In this document: positions 43,671 through 53,075 of the stretch, in pieces
Numbering within the stretch: the first letter of the stretch is position 1
Layout of the letters: the number at the start of each line of letters is the position of its first letter
From: Clostridium_AD estertheticum_D
GTDB taxonomy: Bacteria; Bacillota; Clostridia; Clostridiales; Clostridiaceae
Length of the DNA: 64,000 nucleotides
Reading direction: 5' to 3'
NCBI RefSeq assembly: GCF_018861295.1
Contig: NZ_JAHLDM010000010.1
Location: 1 to 64,000, forward strand
Notes under the pieces: generated by a model
What the model saw: the letters and a program-made list of their open reading frames with translations, nothing else
What the model was told of the DNA's origin: nothing
The model's database searches: none
Translations under genes and position numbers: made by a program

Positions 43671-44039
43671 ATGGCAAGAATAGCAGGTATTGACCTACCA
43701 AGGGAAAAAAGAGTTGAAATAGGTTTAACATATATATTTGGTATAGGCTTAACAAAATCACAAGGTATTATTAAAACTGTTGGGATAAATCCTGATACAA
43801 GAGTTAAGGACTTAACAGAAGAAGAAGTTAATGAGTTAAGAACATACATTCAAAAGAATTTTATAATTGAGGGTGACTTAAGAAGAAGAGTTGCATTAGA
43901 TATAAAAAGGTTAATGGAAGTTGGATGTTATAGAGGCATAAGACATAGAAAAGGTCTTCCAGTAAGAGGACAAAAAACTAAAACTAATGCAAGAACAAGA
44001 AAAGGCCCTAAGAAAACAATGGCGGGTAAGAAGAAATAG
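43671..44039 (+). CDS. rpsM: 30S ribosomal protein S13
   Basis: A 122-aa protein of the subunit bridge and P-site tRNA. RIAGIDLPREKRVEIGLTYI and CYRGIRHRKGLPVRGQ are diagnostic. RBS GTGGGAGGTG is about 11 nt upstream. The 142-nt gap before it is A/T-rich and holds no clear terminator, so read-through from spc to alpha is likely. Confidence 0.97.
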   Translation: MARIAGIDLPREKRVEIGLTYIFGIGLTKSQGIIKTVGINPDTRVKDLTEEEVNELRTYIQKNFIIEGDLRRRVALDIKRLMEVGCYRGIRHRKGLPVRGQKTKTNARTRKGPKKTMAGKKK

Positions 44040-44054
44040 TAAGGAGGGAATAAC

Positions 44055-44447
44055 ATGGCTCAGAAAGTTAAAAGAAGTAGAAGAAAAAAAGAAAGAAAAA
44101 ATGTTGAGCACGGTTGTGCACACATAAAGTCTACTTTCAATAATTCCATCGTTACACTTACAGATGCAGCTGGTAATGCTTTATCTTGGTCTAGTGCAGG
44201 TGGATTAGGATTTAGAGGATCTAGAAAGAGTACTCCATTTGCAGCTCAAATGGCAGCAGAAGCTGCTACAAAAGCAGCTATGGAGCACGGACTAAAGAGT
44301 GTTGACGTATTTGTTAAAGGACCAGGAGCAGGTAGAGAAGCGGCAATTAGGTCACTTCAAGCGGCTGGATTAGAAATTACATTAATCAAAGACGTTACTC
44401 CAATTCCTCATAATGGATGTAGACCACCAAAGAGAAGAAGAGTTTGA
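44055..44447 (+). CDS. rpsK: 30S ribosomal protein S11
   Basis: A 130-aa platform protein. AHIKSTFNNSIVTLTDAAGN and PIPHNGCRPPKRRRV are diagnostic. RBS AAGGAGGG. Confidence 0.97.
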   Translation: MAQKVKRSRRKKERKNVEHGCAHIKSTFNNSIVTLTDAAGNALSWSSAGGLGFRGSRKSTPFAAQMAAEAATKAAMEHGLKSVDVFVKGPGAGREAAIRSLQAAGLEITLIKDVTPIPHNGCRPPKRRRV

Positions 44448-44481
44448 TTTATAGTTTATAAAAACAGGAGGTGTAATTTGA

Positions 44482-45102
44482 ATGGCAAGATATACTGGAG
44501 CTACTTGTAGACTTTGCAGAAGAGAAGGTATGAAGCTCAACCTTAAGGGTGATAGATGCTTTACAGATAAATGTGCATTTGCCAGAAGAGGCTATGCACC
44601 AGGACAACATGGACAAAGCAAGAAAAAAATGTCCAATTACGGATTACAGTTAAGAGAAAAACAAAAAGCTAAGAGAATATACGGAGTACTTGAAAGTCAA
44701 TTTAGAAGATACTATGAAAAAGCTGACAAGTTAAGAGGAATAACAGGTGAGAACCTATTAAGACTCCTAGAAGTGAGACTTGATAACGTAGTTTATAGAT
44801 TGGGTTATGGTAATTCAAGACAAGAAGCTAGGCAACTAGTTACTCACGGACATTTCTTAGTTAATGGTAAAAAGGTAGATATTCCTTCTTACAGTTTAAC
44901 AGCAAATGAAGTAGTGTCTGCATGTGAAAAAAGCAGAGCTACTGAGAAGTTTAAGGTTTTCATTGAAAACCCTAAAACTTTACCAAATTGGTTAGAAGCT
45001 AACTTAGAAAAATTTGAAGGAAAAGTTTTAGCACAACCAACTAGGGAAGATATAGATGTTCCTGTTAATGAAACGTTAATCGTCGAATTATACAGTAAAT
45101 AG
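44482..45102 (+). CDS. rpsD: 30S ribosomal protein S4 (zinc-type N-terminus)
   Basis: A 206-aa assembly initiator and fidelity protein. The N-terminus has four cysteines (CRLC near 9-12, C26, C31), the C+ form. The S4 RNA-binding domain is RLDNVVYRLGYGNSRQEARQ (about 94-113). RBS AGGAGGTG. In Firmicutes S4 often represses its own synthesis; no S4 leader was recognised here. Confidence 0.96.
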   Translation: MARYTGATCRLCRREGMKLNLKGDRCFTDKCAFARRGYAPGQHGQSKKKMSNYGLQLREKQKAKRIYGVLESQFRRYYEKADKLRGITGENLLRLLEVRLDNVVYRLGYGNSRQEARQLVTHGHFLVNGKKVDIPSYSLTANEVVSACEKSRATEKFKVFIENPKTLPNWLEANLEKFEGKVLAQPTREDIDVPVNETLIVELYSK

Positions 45103-45163
45103 TCATCAATATAGAATCAGTTGCCCTCATAATAGGTTGCCAATTAAAAAAGGGAGGGTTTAT

Positions 45164-46111
45164 ATGTTGGAAATAGAAAAGCCAAAAATAGAATGTGTAG
45201 AAACAGCTGAAGATGGTTCTTATGGTAAATTTATAATTGAACCATTGGAAAGAGGTTATGGTATAACTTTAGGTAATGCATTAAGAAGAATTCTTCTTTC
45301 TTCTTTACCTGGAGTTGCTACAACAGCAGTTAAGATTGATACAGTACTTCACGAATTTTCCACAGTTAAAGGTGTTAAAGAAGATGTTACAGAATTAATT
45401 CTAAACATCAAAAGCTTAGCACTTACAATGGAGGGTGAAGGTCCTAGAACAGTTTATATTGATGCTAAAGGACCCGGAGTAGTTACTGGAGCAGACATTA
45501 GCACTGATGGAGATGTAGTGGTAGTTAATAGTGATTTGCATATAGCAACATTGGATGACGATGCTAAATTATATATGGAACTAACTGTTAATAAAGGTAG
45601 AGGATATGTGTCTATGGCTAAAAATAAGACAGATGAATTGCCAATAGCTACTATACCAGTAGATTCAATTTATACTCCAGTTAAAAGAGTAAATTTTGCT
45701 GTTGAAAACACAAGAGTAGGCCAAATCACTGATTATGATAAATTGACAATTGAAATTTGGACTAATGGTACAATTAGACCAGATGAGGCTATTGGTTTAT
45801 CAGCTAAAATTCTTATCGAACACTTTAAATTATTTATGACATTAACAGATCATGCTGATAATGTTGAAATAATGGTTGAAAAAGAAGAAGATAAGAAGGA
45901 AAAAGTTCTTGAAATGACTATTGAAGAATTAGACCTTTCAGTTAGAAGCTATAATTGCTTGAAAAGAGCTGGAATTAATACAGTTCAAGAATTAACAGAA
46001 AGATCAATGGATGATATGATGAAGGTTAGAAATTTGGGTAAGAAATCACTTGAAGAAGTTGAACAGAAACTTCAAGCTTTGAGTTTGAACTTGAAACTAA
46101 CTGAAGAGTAA
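45164..46111 (+). CDS. rpoA: RNA polymerase alpha subunit
   Basis: A 315-aa subunit. The N-terminal assembly domain has GRGYGITLGNALRRILLSSLP-like sequence (ERGYGITLGNALRRILLS) and the C-terminal DNA-binding domain ELDLSVRSYNCLKRAGINTV and LGKKSLEEVE. ATG 45164 follows GGGAGGG; upstream in-frame codons from 45137 are not alpha-like. Third core polymerase gene of the window. Confidence 0.97.
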   Translation: MLEIEKPKIECVETAEDGSYGKFIIEPLERGYGITLGNALRRILLSSLPGVATTAVKIDTVLHEFSTVKGVKEDVTELILNIKSLALTMEGEGPRTVYIDAKGPGVVTGADISTDGDVVVVNSDLHIATLDDDAKLYMELTVNKGRGYVSMAKNKTDELPIATIPVDSIYTPVKRVNFAVENTRVGQITDYDKLTIEIWTNGTIRPDEAIGLSAKILIEHFKLFMTLTDHADNVEIMVEKEEDKKEKVLEMTIEELDLSVRSYNCLKRAGINTVQELTERSMDDMMKVRNLGKKSLEEVEQKLQALSLNLKLTEE

Positions 46112-46123
46112 GGAGGGAAATAC

Positions 46124-46465
46124 ATGGCAATGTATCGTAAATTAGGCCGTTCCACTGATCAAAGAATTGCAATGTTTAGAAGTCTTGCAACTAATTTGTT
46201 GAAGTATGGTAAAATTGAAACTACAGTAACTAGAGCAAAAGAAACTAGAAAATTTGCTGAAAGAATGATAACTCTTGGAAAAAGAGGAGATCTTCATGCT
46301 AGAAGACAAGCACTTGCATTCATTACTGAAGAAAGCGTAGTTAAAGATTTATTTGATAATATTGCACCCAAATACGCTGAGAGAAACGGCGGATATACTA
46401 GAATTATGAAAATGGGTCCAAGAAGAGGCGACGCAGCAGAAATGAGTATAATTGAATTAGTATAG
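46124..46465 (+). CDS. rplQ: 50S ribosomal protein L17
   Basis: A 113-aa protein, the last gene of the alpha operon. YRKLGRSTDQRIAMFRSLAT and ITTVTRAKETRKFAERMI-type sequence (IETTVTRAKETRKFAE) are diagnostic. RBS AAGGAGGG. A strong terminator follows at 46476. Confidence 0.97.
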   Translation: MAMYRKLGRSTDQRIAMFRSLATNLLKYGKIETTVTRAKETRKFAERMITLGKRGDLHARRQALAFITEESVVKDLFDNIAPKYAERNGGYTRIMKMGPRRGDAAEMSIIELV

Positions 46466-46475
46466 TTTAAGCAAA

Positions 46476-46511
46476 GGGGATTAAGTGGGAACAAACTTAA
46501 TCCCCATTTTA
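46476..46511 (+). terminator. Terminator of the S10-spc-alpha transcript
   Basis: GGGGATTAAGT pairs with ACTTAATCCCC over an 8-nt loop, then ATTTTATT. Perfect 11-bp stem. Confidence 0.9.
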
Positions 46512-46617
46512 TTATTAATATTTAATTGATTTTGAAAAAATTTCTACTGAAGTTGTGATTAACTAATTTAGTAGATTTTTAATTTTATCATATTTATAAA
46601 CGTTGGGAGTGACACTT

Positions 46618-47463
46618 ATGGGTGAAAAAATGGTTATATGTAATAAACTTGTTTATAAGTACCCGCAAAGTGAAGGTGAAGAACCTAAGGTTGCCATAGA
46701 TGGACTAAATCTAGAGGTTAATAGGGGCGAATTCTTAGTGGTACTAGGCCATAATGGCTCAGGAAAATCAACTTTTGCTAAACATATAAATGCACTACTA
46801 ATACCAACAGACGGGGAAATTTATGTGGATGGATTACAAACATCTGTAGAAGCTAATTTATGGAACATTAGAAATGTAGCTGGTATGGTATTTCAAAATC
46901 CAGATAATCAAATTGTTGCAACTATAGTAGAAGAAGATGTTGCATTTGGTCCAGAGAACTTAGGATTAGACCCTAAGGAAATTAGAAAAAGAGTGGATGA
47001 TGCGTTAAAAAGTGTACATATGTATGAATATAGAAAACATGCTCCACATTTACTTTCAGGTGGTCAAAAACAAAGAGTAGCTATTGCAGGTATTCTTGCT
47101 ATGATGCCCAAATGCATTGTTTTCGATGAACCAACAGCTATGCTTGATCCATATGGAAGAAAAGAAGTTATGAGCACTATAAAAAAAATAAACAAAAATT
47201 ATGGGATAACAATAATTCTAATAACTCATAATATGGAAGAAGCAGTAGAAGCGGATAGAATAGTAGTTATGGATAGTGGTAAAATTGTAATGAATGGAAA
47301 ACCAAAAGAAATATTTAAGAATGTAGCTATTATGAAAGAAATAGGTTTAGATGTTCCGCAGGTAACAGAACTTGCGTACGAACTTAGACAGAAGGGGATT
47401 AATATAGGATCTGATATACTAACTATAAATGAGATGGTGAATGCATTATGTCAATTAAAATAG
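46618..47463 (+). CDS. ecfA1: ECF transporter ATPase EcfA1
   Basis: A 281-aa ABC ATPase of the energy-coupling factor vitamin transporters. Walker A GHNGSGKSTF, Q-loop VFQNPDNQIV, signature LSGGQKQRVAIAG, Walker B CIVFDEPTAMLD and switch His in ILITHNMEE. ATG 46618 follows GGGAGTG. It overlaps ecfA2 by 16 nt. Together with ecfT it forms the shared module for various S-components, none of which is in the window. Confidence 0.95.
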   Translation: MGEKMVICNKLVYKYPQSEGEEPKVAIDGLNLEVNRGEFLVVLGHNGSGKSTFAKHINALLIPTDGEIYVDGLQTSVEANLWNIRNVAGMVFQNPDNQIVATIVEEDVAFGPENLGLDPKEIRKRVDDALKSVHMYEYRKHAPHLLSGGQKQRVAIAGILAMMPKCIVFDEPTAMLDPYGRKEVMSTIKKINKNYGITIILITHNMEEAVEADRIVVMDSGKIVMNGKPKEIFKNVAIMKEIGLDVPQVTELAYELRQKGINIGSDILTINEMVNALCQLK

Positions 47464-48302
47464 AAAATTTAACATATATATACATGCCAAAAACTCCTTT
47501 TGAAAAAAAAGCTATAGATGATGTATCTATAGAAATAAAGCAAGGAGAATTTGTGGCACTCATTGGGCATACCGGCTCAGGTAAATCGACACTAATTCAA
47601 CATATAAATGGTTTGCTAAAACCAACTTCAGGTACGATTTTAGTAGATGATATTGATATAACAAAGAAAAAAATGAAATTAACAAATATAAGAAAAAAAG
47701 TTGGGCTAGTATTTCAATATCCTGAATATCAACTTTTTGAAGAAACTATTGAAAAAGACATTTCATTTGGACCTCGAAATTTAGGTTTAGATAATGATGA
47801 AATAAATAGAAGAGTTCAAAGAGCTATGAAAATTGTTGGACTTGATTATGAAGAATATAAAGATAAATCACCTTTTGAGATAAGTGGTGGACAAAAGAGA
47901 AGAGTAGCTATTGCGGGAGTAGTGGCTATGGAACCAAGGGTATTAATCTTAGATGAACCAACTGCAGGACTTGATCCCAAAGGAAGAGATGACATCTTAA
48001 ATAAGATTGTTGAGCTTTATAAAGCAAACAATATGACTATAATTTTAGTATCACATAGTATGGAAGATGTAGCTAAAGTTGCAAATAGAGTTTTAGTAAT
48101 GGATAAAGGAAAGTGTATCTTAGATGGAACACCTGAGAAAGTTTTTAGAGAGATAGATACCTTAGAAAGTGTTGGCCTTGCAGTACCGCAGGTAACATAT
48201 TTAATCAGGGAACTTCGTAATAAAGGATTTGATTTATCACAAGATATATTCACCATAGAAAAAGCAAAACAAGAGTTGCTTAAGATACTCAAAAAAGATT
48301 AG
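47448..48302 (+). CDS. ecfA2: ECF transporter ATPase EcfA2
   Basis: A 284-aa second ABC ATPase. Walker A GHTGSGKSTLI, FQYPEYQLFEETIEKDI, signature SGGQKRRVAIAGVV, Walker B VLILDEPTAGLDP and VSHSMEDVA. It pairs with EcfA1 to power substrate uptake. ATG overlaps the ecfA1 end. The order ecfA1-ecfA2-ecfT-truA after rplQ is conserved in Firmicutes. Confidence 0.95.
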   Translation: MSIKIENLTYIYMPKTPFEKKAIDDVSIEIKQGEFVALIGHTGSGKSTLIQHINGLLKPTSGTILVDDIDITKKKMKLTNIRKKVGLVFQYPEYQLFEETIEKDISFGPRNLGLDNDEINRRVQRAMKIVGLDYEEYKDKSPFEISGGQKRRVAIAGVVAMEPRVLILDEPTAGLDPKGRDDILNKIVELYKANNMTIILVSHSMEDVAKVANRVLVMDKGKCILDGTPEKVFREIDTLESVGLAVPQVTYLIRELRNKGFDLSQDIFTIEKAKQELLKILKKD

Positions 48303-48379
48303 TATGACTCTTTTGCTTGATTAAGACATCATATTTAAAACAGTAATATGTGCTTTTATAGCGGTTTGGAGGAATTTGT

Positions 48380-49183
48380 ATGATCAAAGATATTACAATA
48401 GGACAATATATACCAGGGAATTCTTTTATACATAAGTTAGACCCAAGATTTAAGATATTAATATCTATATTATTTATTATTGACTTATTTCTGGTAAATA
48501 ATTTTGAAGGCTACTTTTATGTATTTATATTTATATTAGTCACAATACTAATAGCAAAGTTATCTTTAAAGTACATTTATAGCGGATTAAAGCCCATCTT
48601 AATTTTATTACTTATTACGGCAATATTAAATATTTTTATGACTGGTGGGAATGGAAGTCTTCCACTTATTCAATGGCATTTTATAAAAATTTATAAAGAA
48701 GGTTTAATTATTGCCGCGTTTATGATTATTAGACTAGTGTTTTTAATTATGGGAACATCAATACTAACACTTACAACATCACCTATAGAATTAACTGATG
48801 GTATAGAGAGCCTCCTTAATCCATTTAAAAAAATAGGATTGCCAGCCCATGAGCTAGCAATGATGATGACTATAGCATTAAGGTTTATTCCGACGTTAAT
48901 GGATGAGACAGATAAAATCATGAAAGCACAAATGGCCCGAGGTGCTGATTTCGAATCTGGTAATTTAATAAGTAGGGCTAAAAGTTTAATTCCTATTTTA
49001 GTACCTTTATTTATAAGTTCTTTTAGGCGGGCAGATGAATTAGCGATGGCTATGGAATCTAGATGCTATAAGGGTGGAGAAGGAAGAACTAGAATGAAAC
49101 AACTAAAAGTAACTAAAAGAGATTATATTGCCAGTTGTTCTTTTATACTGCTGTTTGTCATTACTATTGTTAGTAGAACATAA
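48380..49183 (+). CDS. ecfT: ECF transporter transmembrane protein EcfT
   Basis: A 267-aa membrane scaffold that couples the ATPases to S-components. Several hydrophobic helices and the two Ala-Arg-Gly-type coupling motifs (AQMARGADF; AMESRCYKGG). N-terminal YIPGNSFIHKLDPRFK is typical. RBS GGAGGAATT. 77 nt after ecfA2. Confidence 0.95.
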   Translation: MIKDITIGQYIPGNSFIHKLDPRFKILISILFIIDLFLVNNFEGYFYVFIFILVTILIAKLSLKYIYSGLKPILILLLITAILNIFMTGGNGSLPLIQWHFIKIYKEGLIIAAFMIIRLVFLIMGTSILTLTTSPIELTDGIESLLNPFKKIGLPAHELAMMMTIALRFIPTLMDETDKIMKAQMARGADFESGNLISRAKSLIPILVPLFISSFRRADELAMAMESRCYKGGEGRTRMKQLKVTKRDYIASCSFILLFVITIVSRT

Positions 49184-49245
49184 TATTCTTCTAAAATGCA
49201 AAGGGTTATTAAATCCTAGCTATAAGTAGAAAGGGGCATGATGCA

Positions 49246-49980
49246 GTGAGAAACATCAAGATTATTATAGAATACGATGGAACAAACTACTCAGGATGGC
49301 AAAGACAAAATAATGTTATGACTATTCAAGAAAAAATTGAGAGTGCTATAGAGGAACTTACGGGTGAAAAAACTCAGATTACAGGTTCTAGCAGGACAGA
49401 TGCTGGAGTTCATGCAAAGGGTTATACAGGTAACTTCTATACTAATAGCAAAATAGTTATAGAAAAATTTACAGGAGCTATTAATAGTAAGCTCCCAAGA
49501 GACATTGTGATTTTACATTCTTTTGAAGTTCCATATGAGTTTCATTCAAGGTATAACAGTATGGGTAAGATGTATAGTTATACTATAATTAATAGACGAC
49601 AAGCTGTTGCAGTAGGGCGTGATTACATATACCATCATAAGCAAATATTAGATGTAGAGGCTATGCAAACAGGTGCCCAGTATTTCATGGGTACTCATGA
49701 TTTTTCTGCTTTCAAAAATTTAGGTAGTTCTGCGAAAACTTCAGTAAGAACTATTTCTAGGCTAGATATTGTAAAGAATGAAGAGCTTATAAAAATATAT
49801 ATTGCAGCTGATGGATTTTTATACAATATGGTTAGAATAATAGTTGGAGCATTAATTAGAGTTGGGGAAGGGAAAATAAAACCAAGCGAGATTAAAGATA
49901 TAATTGAGTCGAAACAGAGATCAAAAGCTGGAAAATCTGTTCCGGCGAATGGATTATGTTTAGAAGAAGTTTTTTATTAA
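49246..49980 (+). CDS. truA: tRNA pseudouridine synthase A
   Basis: A 244-aa enzyme that makes pseudouridine at tRNA positions 38-40. The catalytic Asp is in SSRTDAGVHAKG; EYDGTNYSGWQRQ opens the protein. GTG start after AAGGGGCATG. Last gene before the rplM promoter. Confidence 0.95.
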   Translation: MRNIKIIIEYDGTNYSGWQRQNNVMTIQEKIESAIEELTGEKTQITGSSRTDAGVHAKGYTGNFYTNSKIVIEKFTGAINSKLPRDIVILHSFEVPYEFHSRYNSMGKMYSYTIINRRQAVAVGRDYIYHHKQILDVEAMQTGAQYFMGTHDFSAFKNLGSSAKTSVRTISRLDIVKNEELIKIYIAADGFLYNMVRIIVGALIRVGEGKIKPSEIKDIIESKQRSKAGKSVPANGLCLEEVFY

Positions 49981-50020
49981 AATAAAAGTAATAAAATTGT
50001 AACATGCTTGTGTAAAAGCA

Positions 50021-50049
50021 TTGACACACCCGGTAGAATGTATTATACT
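50021..50049 (+). promoter_or_regulatory. rplM-rpsI promoter
   Basis: TTGACA (50021-50026), a 17-nt spacer, TATACT (50044-50049). Confidence 0.85.
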
Positions 50050-50075
50050 TATTAATGTTTGTATAAAATATCGTG

Positions 50076-50144
50076 TATAAGATCCACTAGCCCCGGATCT
50101 TTAGCATAGAGTTTTAATTGTTAAAAGTTCAGGGAGGGAAAATA
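50076..50144 (+). promoter_or_regulatory. L13 leader
   Basis: A hairpin AGATCC / GGATCT (50080-50100) with loop ACTAGCCCC, then TTAGCATAGAG and the RBS. This short structured 5' region before rplM matches the position and look of the known Firmicute L13 leader. Autoregulation is inferred. Confidence 0.65.
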
Positions 50145-50579
50145 ATGAAATCATACTTAGCAAAACCACTAGAAGTAGAAAGAAAATGGTTCGTTGTAGA
50201 TGTAGAAGGAAAAGTTTTAGGAAGGGCAGCAAGTCAAATAGCTGCAATACTAAGAGGAAAACATAAACCAACATTTACGCCACATGTAGATACAGGTGAC
50301 TTTGTAATTGTAATAAATGCAGATAAGATAGTTTTAACTGGTAAGAAATTAGACCAAAAAATGTTAAGACATCACTCTCATTATCCAGGTGGATTAAAAG
50401 AAGTTCCATATAGAGTAGCATTAGCTAAAAAGCCTGAGTTCATTTTTGAAGAGGCAGTTAGAAGAATGCTTCCAACGGGACCATTAGGTCGTCAAACACT
50501 TAAAAAAATGATCGTTTACAGAGGACCAGAACATAAGAATGAAGCACAAAACCCAGAAGTACTAGTACTTAAATACTAA
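50145..50579 (+). CDS. rplM: 50S ribosomal protein L13
   Basis: A 144-aa early-assembly protein. RKWFVVDVEGKVLGRAASQI and GPLGRQTLKKMIVYRGPEHK are diagnostic. ATG 50145 follows AGGGAGGG; the in-frame start at 50118 adds nine atypical residues. Normal length. Confidence 0.97.
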   Translation: MKSYLAKPLEVERKWFVVDVEGKVLGRAASQIAAILRGKHKPTFTPHVDTGDFVIVINADKIVLTGKKLDQKMLRHHSHYPGGLKEVPYRVALAKKPEFIFEEAVRRMLPTGPLGRQTLKKMIVYRGPEHKNEAQNPEVLVLKY

Positions 50580-50603
50580 TTAGATTCGAAGGGAGGATAT
50601 ATA

Positions 50604-50996
50604 ATGGCAAAGGTTCAATATATAGGAACAGGAAGAAGAAAAACATCAGTTGCTAGAGTAAGACTTGTACCTGGAGAAGGTAAAATTATTATAAATAAAA
50701 GAGCTATAGAAAACTATTTTGGATTAGAAACTTTAATTCTTATAGTTAACCAGCCGTTAGTATTAACTGGAACTAAAGATAAATTTGATGTTTTAGTTAA
50801 TGTTAATGGTGGTGGATATACAGGTCAAGCTGGAGCAATAAGACATGGTATTTCTAGATCTTTATTAAAAGCTGATCTAACTTTAAGACCAGAACTTAAA
50901 AAAGCAGGATTCTTAACAAGAGATCCTAGAATGACAGAAAGAAAGAAATACGGTCTTAAAAAAGCAAGAAGAGCATCTCAATTCTCAAAGAGATAA
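50604..50996 (+). CDS. rpsI: 30S ribosomal protein S9
   Basis: A 130-aa protein whose C-terminal tail touches P-site tRNA. YIGTGRRKTSVARVRLVPG and the basic end KKYGLKKARRASQFSKR are diagnostic. RBS AGGGAGG. A terminator follows. Confidence 0.97.
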   Translation: MAKVQYIGTGRRKTSVARVRLVPGEGKIIINKRAIENYFGLETLILIVNQPLVLTGTKDKFDVLVNVNGGGYTGQAGAIRHGISRSLLKADLTLRPELKKAGFLTRDPRMTERKKYGLKKARRASQFSKR

Positions 50997-51010
50997 TAAT
51001 AGCAAAGTTG

Positions 51011-51050
51011 AAAACCCTTCAAACATTTATGTTTGCAGGGTTTTTCTTTT
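51011..51050. terminator. Bidirectional terminator between rpsI and the SOD-like gene
   Basis: AAAACCCT and AGGGTTTT arms with an inner CAAAC/GTTTG pair, flanked by A and T runs. It works for the converging genes on both strands. Confidence 0.85.
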
Positions 51051-51117
51051 TAAGAATGCATAAAGAAATAAATTGAAACGTAACTAACAAATAATTAGTA
51101 GATATTTGGAGATTATT

Positions 51118-51774
51118 TTAGTAAGAATAAGGATAATATCTGTTTTTTTTAATATTCTTTGACATCATATCCATAGACTTAAGGGGAGAAATATATTTCT
51201 CGAATCTTTCATTTAAAACATTCCAATTTATATTATCAATAAATGCAGAAATGTATTTTTTTCTATTTGTTCCAAAATCCATAAAGTATGAATGCTCGTA
51301 AACATCCATTATGAGTATTGGACAAGAAAGCCATACTGCACCATTATCATGTGAATCACTTCCTACTATGTGCAAGCTGTTATCAAGTAGATCAAGTGTA
51401 AGTACTGCCCAACCCCTCATTGATAAGCCTACATTTGTAAGGTAAGAAATAAAATTATCATAGGATAAATATTGATTTATTATAGCATTAAATATTGGAC
51501 CATAGGGTGTGTTATTGCCTCCCGTCATATTCTCAAAATAAAGGTTGTGGAGTTTTACGCCATTCAGTGAGTATGTTTCGCCTCGTTTTAAAGAACGCAT
51601 TTTAGAATAAGTGGGGTTACTATCAGTATAATTATCAGGTGTGTATGGAGTATTCCAAATTTCATTTAATTTGGTTACATAACCTGTATACAATTTATAA
51701 TGTTCATCTAGTTGTTTTTTAGAAATTCCTTGGACTGATTCAAAATCAAATGTTTTAGGTTTAAGATTGTACAT
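51118..51774 (-). CDS. Fe/Mn superoxide dismutase family protein
   Basis: A 218-aa protein of the SOD fold, the divergent Firmicute branch. Candidate ligands are His25 (LDEHYKLYTGYV), His76 (KLHNLYFEN), Asp157 and His161 (LIMDVYEHSYFMDFG); RGWAVLTLD matches the SOD core. The RBS (AGAGGTGAT, minus strand) supports the start. The first His region lacks the usual HHxxHH, so activity is uncertain. It is divergent from cwlD, and the product may be a spore or oxygen-defence protein. Confidence 0.8.
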   Translation of the reverse strand: MYNLKPKTFDFESVQGISKKQLDEHYKLYTGYVTKLNEIWNTPYTPDNYTDSNPTYSKMRSLKRGETYSLNGVKLHNLYFENMTGGNNTPYGPIFNAIINQYLSYDNFISYLTNVGLSMRGWAVLTLDLLDNSLHIVGSDSHDNGAVWLSCPILIMDVYEHSYFMDFGTNRKKYISAFIDNINWNVLNERFEKYISPLKSMDMMSKNIKKNRYYPYSY

Positions 51775-51924
51775 TAAATCACCTCTTTAAATAATATATT
51801 ATGTTATATAATATGTAATAAAATTAGAGTGGTGTATTTATTCTTTTTTGAGTACTTAAATAATAATAAATCAATGAACTGTTGAATAAAATTACACATA
51901 GCAATAAATAAAAGGATGGGTGAA

Positions 51925-52635
51925 TTGAAGTACAGAAATAATAAAATGATAGCTATTGTCATGGTAATTGCTATAGGAATGGTAAGTTTTATAGGTGTAA
52001 ATATAGGGATTGCGAAGGAAACTATGAATTCTAATCAACTAGGTAATAAAAAAATACTTATTGATTCTGGTCATGGGGGAATGGATGGTGGAACTAGCTC
52101 TAAGGATGGGACTGTAGAAAAAAACATCAATTTAACTATAGCAACAAAACTTAAAGCTAGCTTGCAAAAGGCAGGATATGAGGTAGTTATGACAAGAGAG
52201 GATGATACAGGTCTTTATTCAAATAAGGGGACTATAAGAGAGAAGTATCGTGAAGATTTAAAAAAGAGGTGTGATTTAAAAAAGTCCAGTAATTGTGATA
52301 TGTTTGTTAGCATTCATTTGAATTACTTTACCGAGAGTAAATATTATGGAGCACAAGTATGGTATTCAAATTATAAAGATAGCTCTATATTAGCAAATGC
52401 AATTCAGAAAAATTTCAAGTTAGATTTAGATTCTAATAATAAAAGAGTGCCTAAAGCTGCTAAAAGCTCTTATAAGATACTAAGGGAGAATGATGTTATG
52501 CCGAGTGTCATAGTGGAATGTGGATTTTTATCAAATTATGAGGAAGAACAAAAATTGAAGTCTGATGAGTATCAAGGAAAAATTGCAGGATCAATAAGTA
52601 AATCAATATGCGAATTTTATAAAAGTAATTTATAG
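51925..52635 (+). CDS. cwlD: N-acetylmuramoyl-L-alanine amidase CwlD
   Basis: A 236-aa germination amidase that starts muramic-delta-lactam formation in spore cortex. An N-terminal membrane anchor (MIAIVMVIAIGMVSFIGVNI) precedes the Amidase_3 domain: ILIDSGHGGMDGG (zinc His), a Glu in the EKNINL region, VSIHLNYF (second His) and VIVECGFLSN (catalytic Glu). TTG 51925 has AAAGGA 8 nt upstream; ATG 51916 overlaps that site and is less likely. As in Bacillus it follows rplM-rpsI, though the SOD-like gene intervenes. Confidence 0.9.
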   Translation: MKYRNNKMIAIVMVIAIGMVSFIGVNIGIAKETMNSNQLGNKKILIDSGHGGMDGGTSSKDGTVEKNINLTIATKLKASLQKAGYEVVMTREDDTGLYSNKGTIREKYREDLKKRCDLKKSSNCDMFVSIHLNYFTESKYYGAQVWYSNYKDSSILANAIQKNFKLDLDSNNKRVPKAAKSSYKILRENDVMPSVIVECGFLSNYEEEQKLKSDEYQGKIAGSISKSICEFYKSNL

Positions 52636-52679
52636 GAATAAATAATTATATTGCGGCATGTTTAGAATTCTTTTAATTG

Positions 52680-52738
52680 CAAACTAAAGAGATATATTAT
52701 TAAAACAATATGTCCTTTTAGTTTGTATTTTTTAGAAT
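52680..52738 (+). terminator. Terminator after cwlD
   Basis: CAAACTAAAGAGATATATT pairs with AATATGTCCTTTTAGTTTG (one mismatch, G-U pairs) followed by TATTTTTT. Confidence 0.8.
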
Positions 52739-53028
52739 AACAGTAGATATGAATTAATTAGTGTTAGAAATGAAGTTATAGAATGGATGATAGATAGGCA
52801 CGATGTATAGTGAATTTGTTGAAGATGATACATAATTATTATATGACCAGCAGCGAATTGTAAGTAGTAAAATTATAAAAAGATTAATAAGTTTTTTTAT
52901 GCATAGAACTTCCTTTTTTTTATTGATACTCTATCATAATATGAGCGATTTAAAATTTTGCTACAAGGGTATGAATTTAAATTACATTTTTTTATTATAG
53001 ATGATTATATTAAAAAAAACAAATCCTA
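52739..53028 (+). other. Intergenic region between cwlD and the TPR gene
   Basis: A/T-rich sequence with several stops in all forward frames. A short open run near 52743 reads YELISVRNEVIEWMIDRHDV and then meets stops, which could be a gene remnant. Nothing else is recognised. Confidence 0.3.
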
Positions 53029-53037
53029 TGATATAAT
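53029..53037 (+). promoter_or_regulatory. Extended -10 for the TPR gene
   Basis: TGATATAAT (53029-53037), about 40 bp before the start; the -35 position has only ATTAAA. An extended -10 promoter is likely. Confidence 0.5.
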
Positions 53038-53075
53038 TGGTGTAATCATAAATATATGAAACAAAAGGTGAAATT

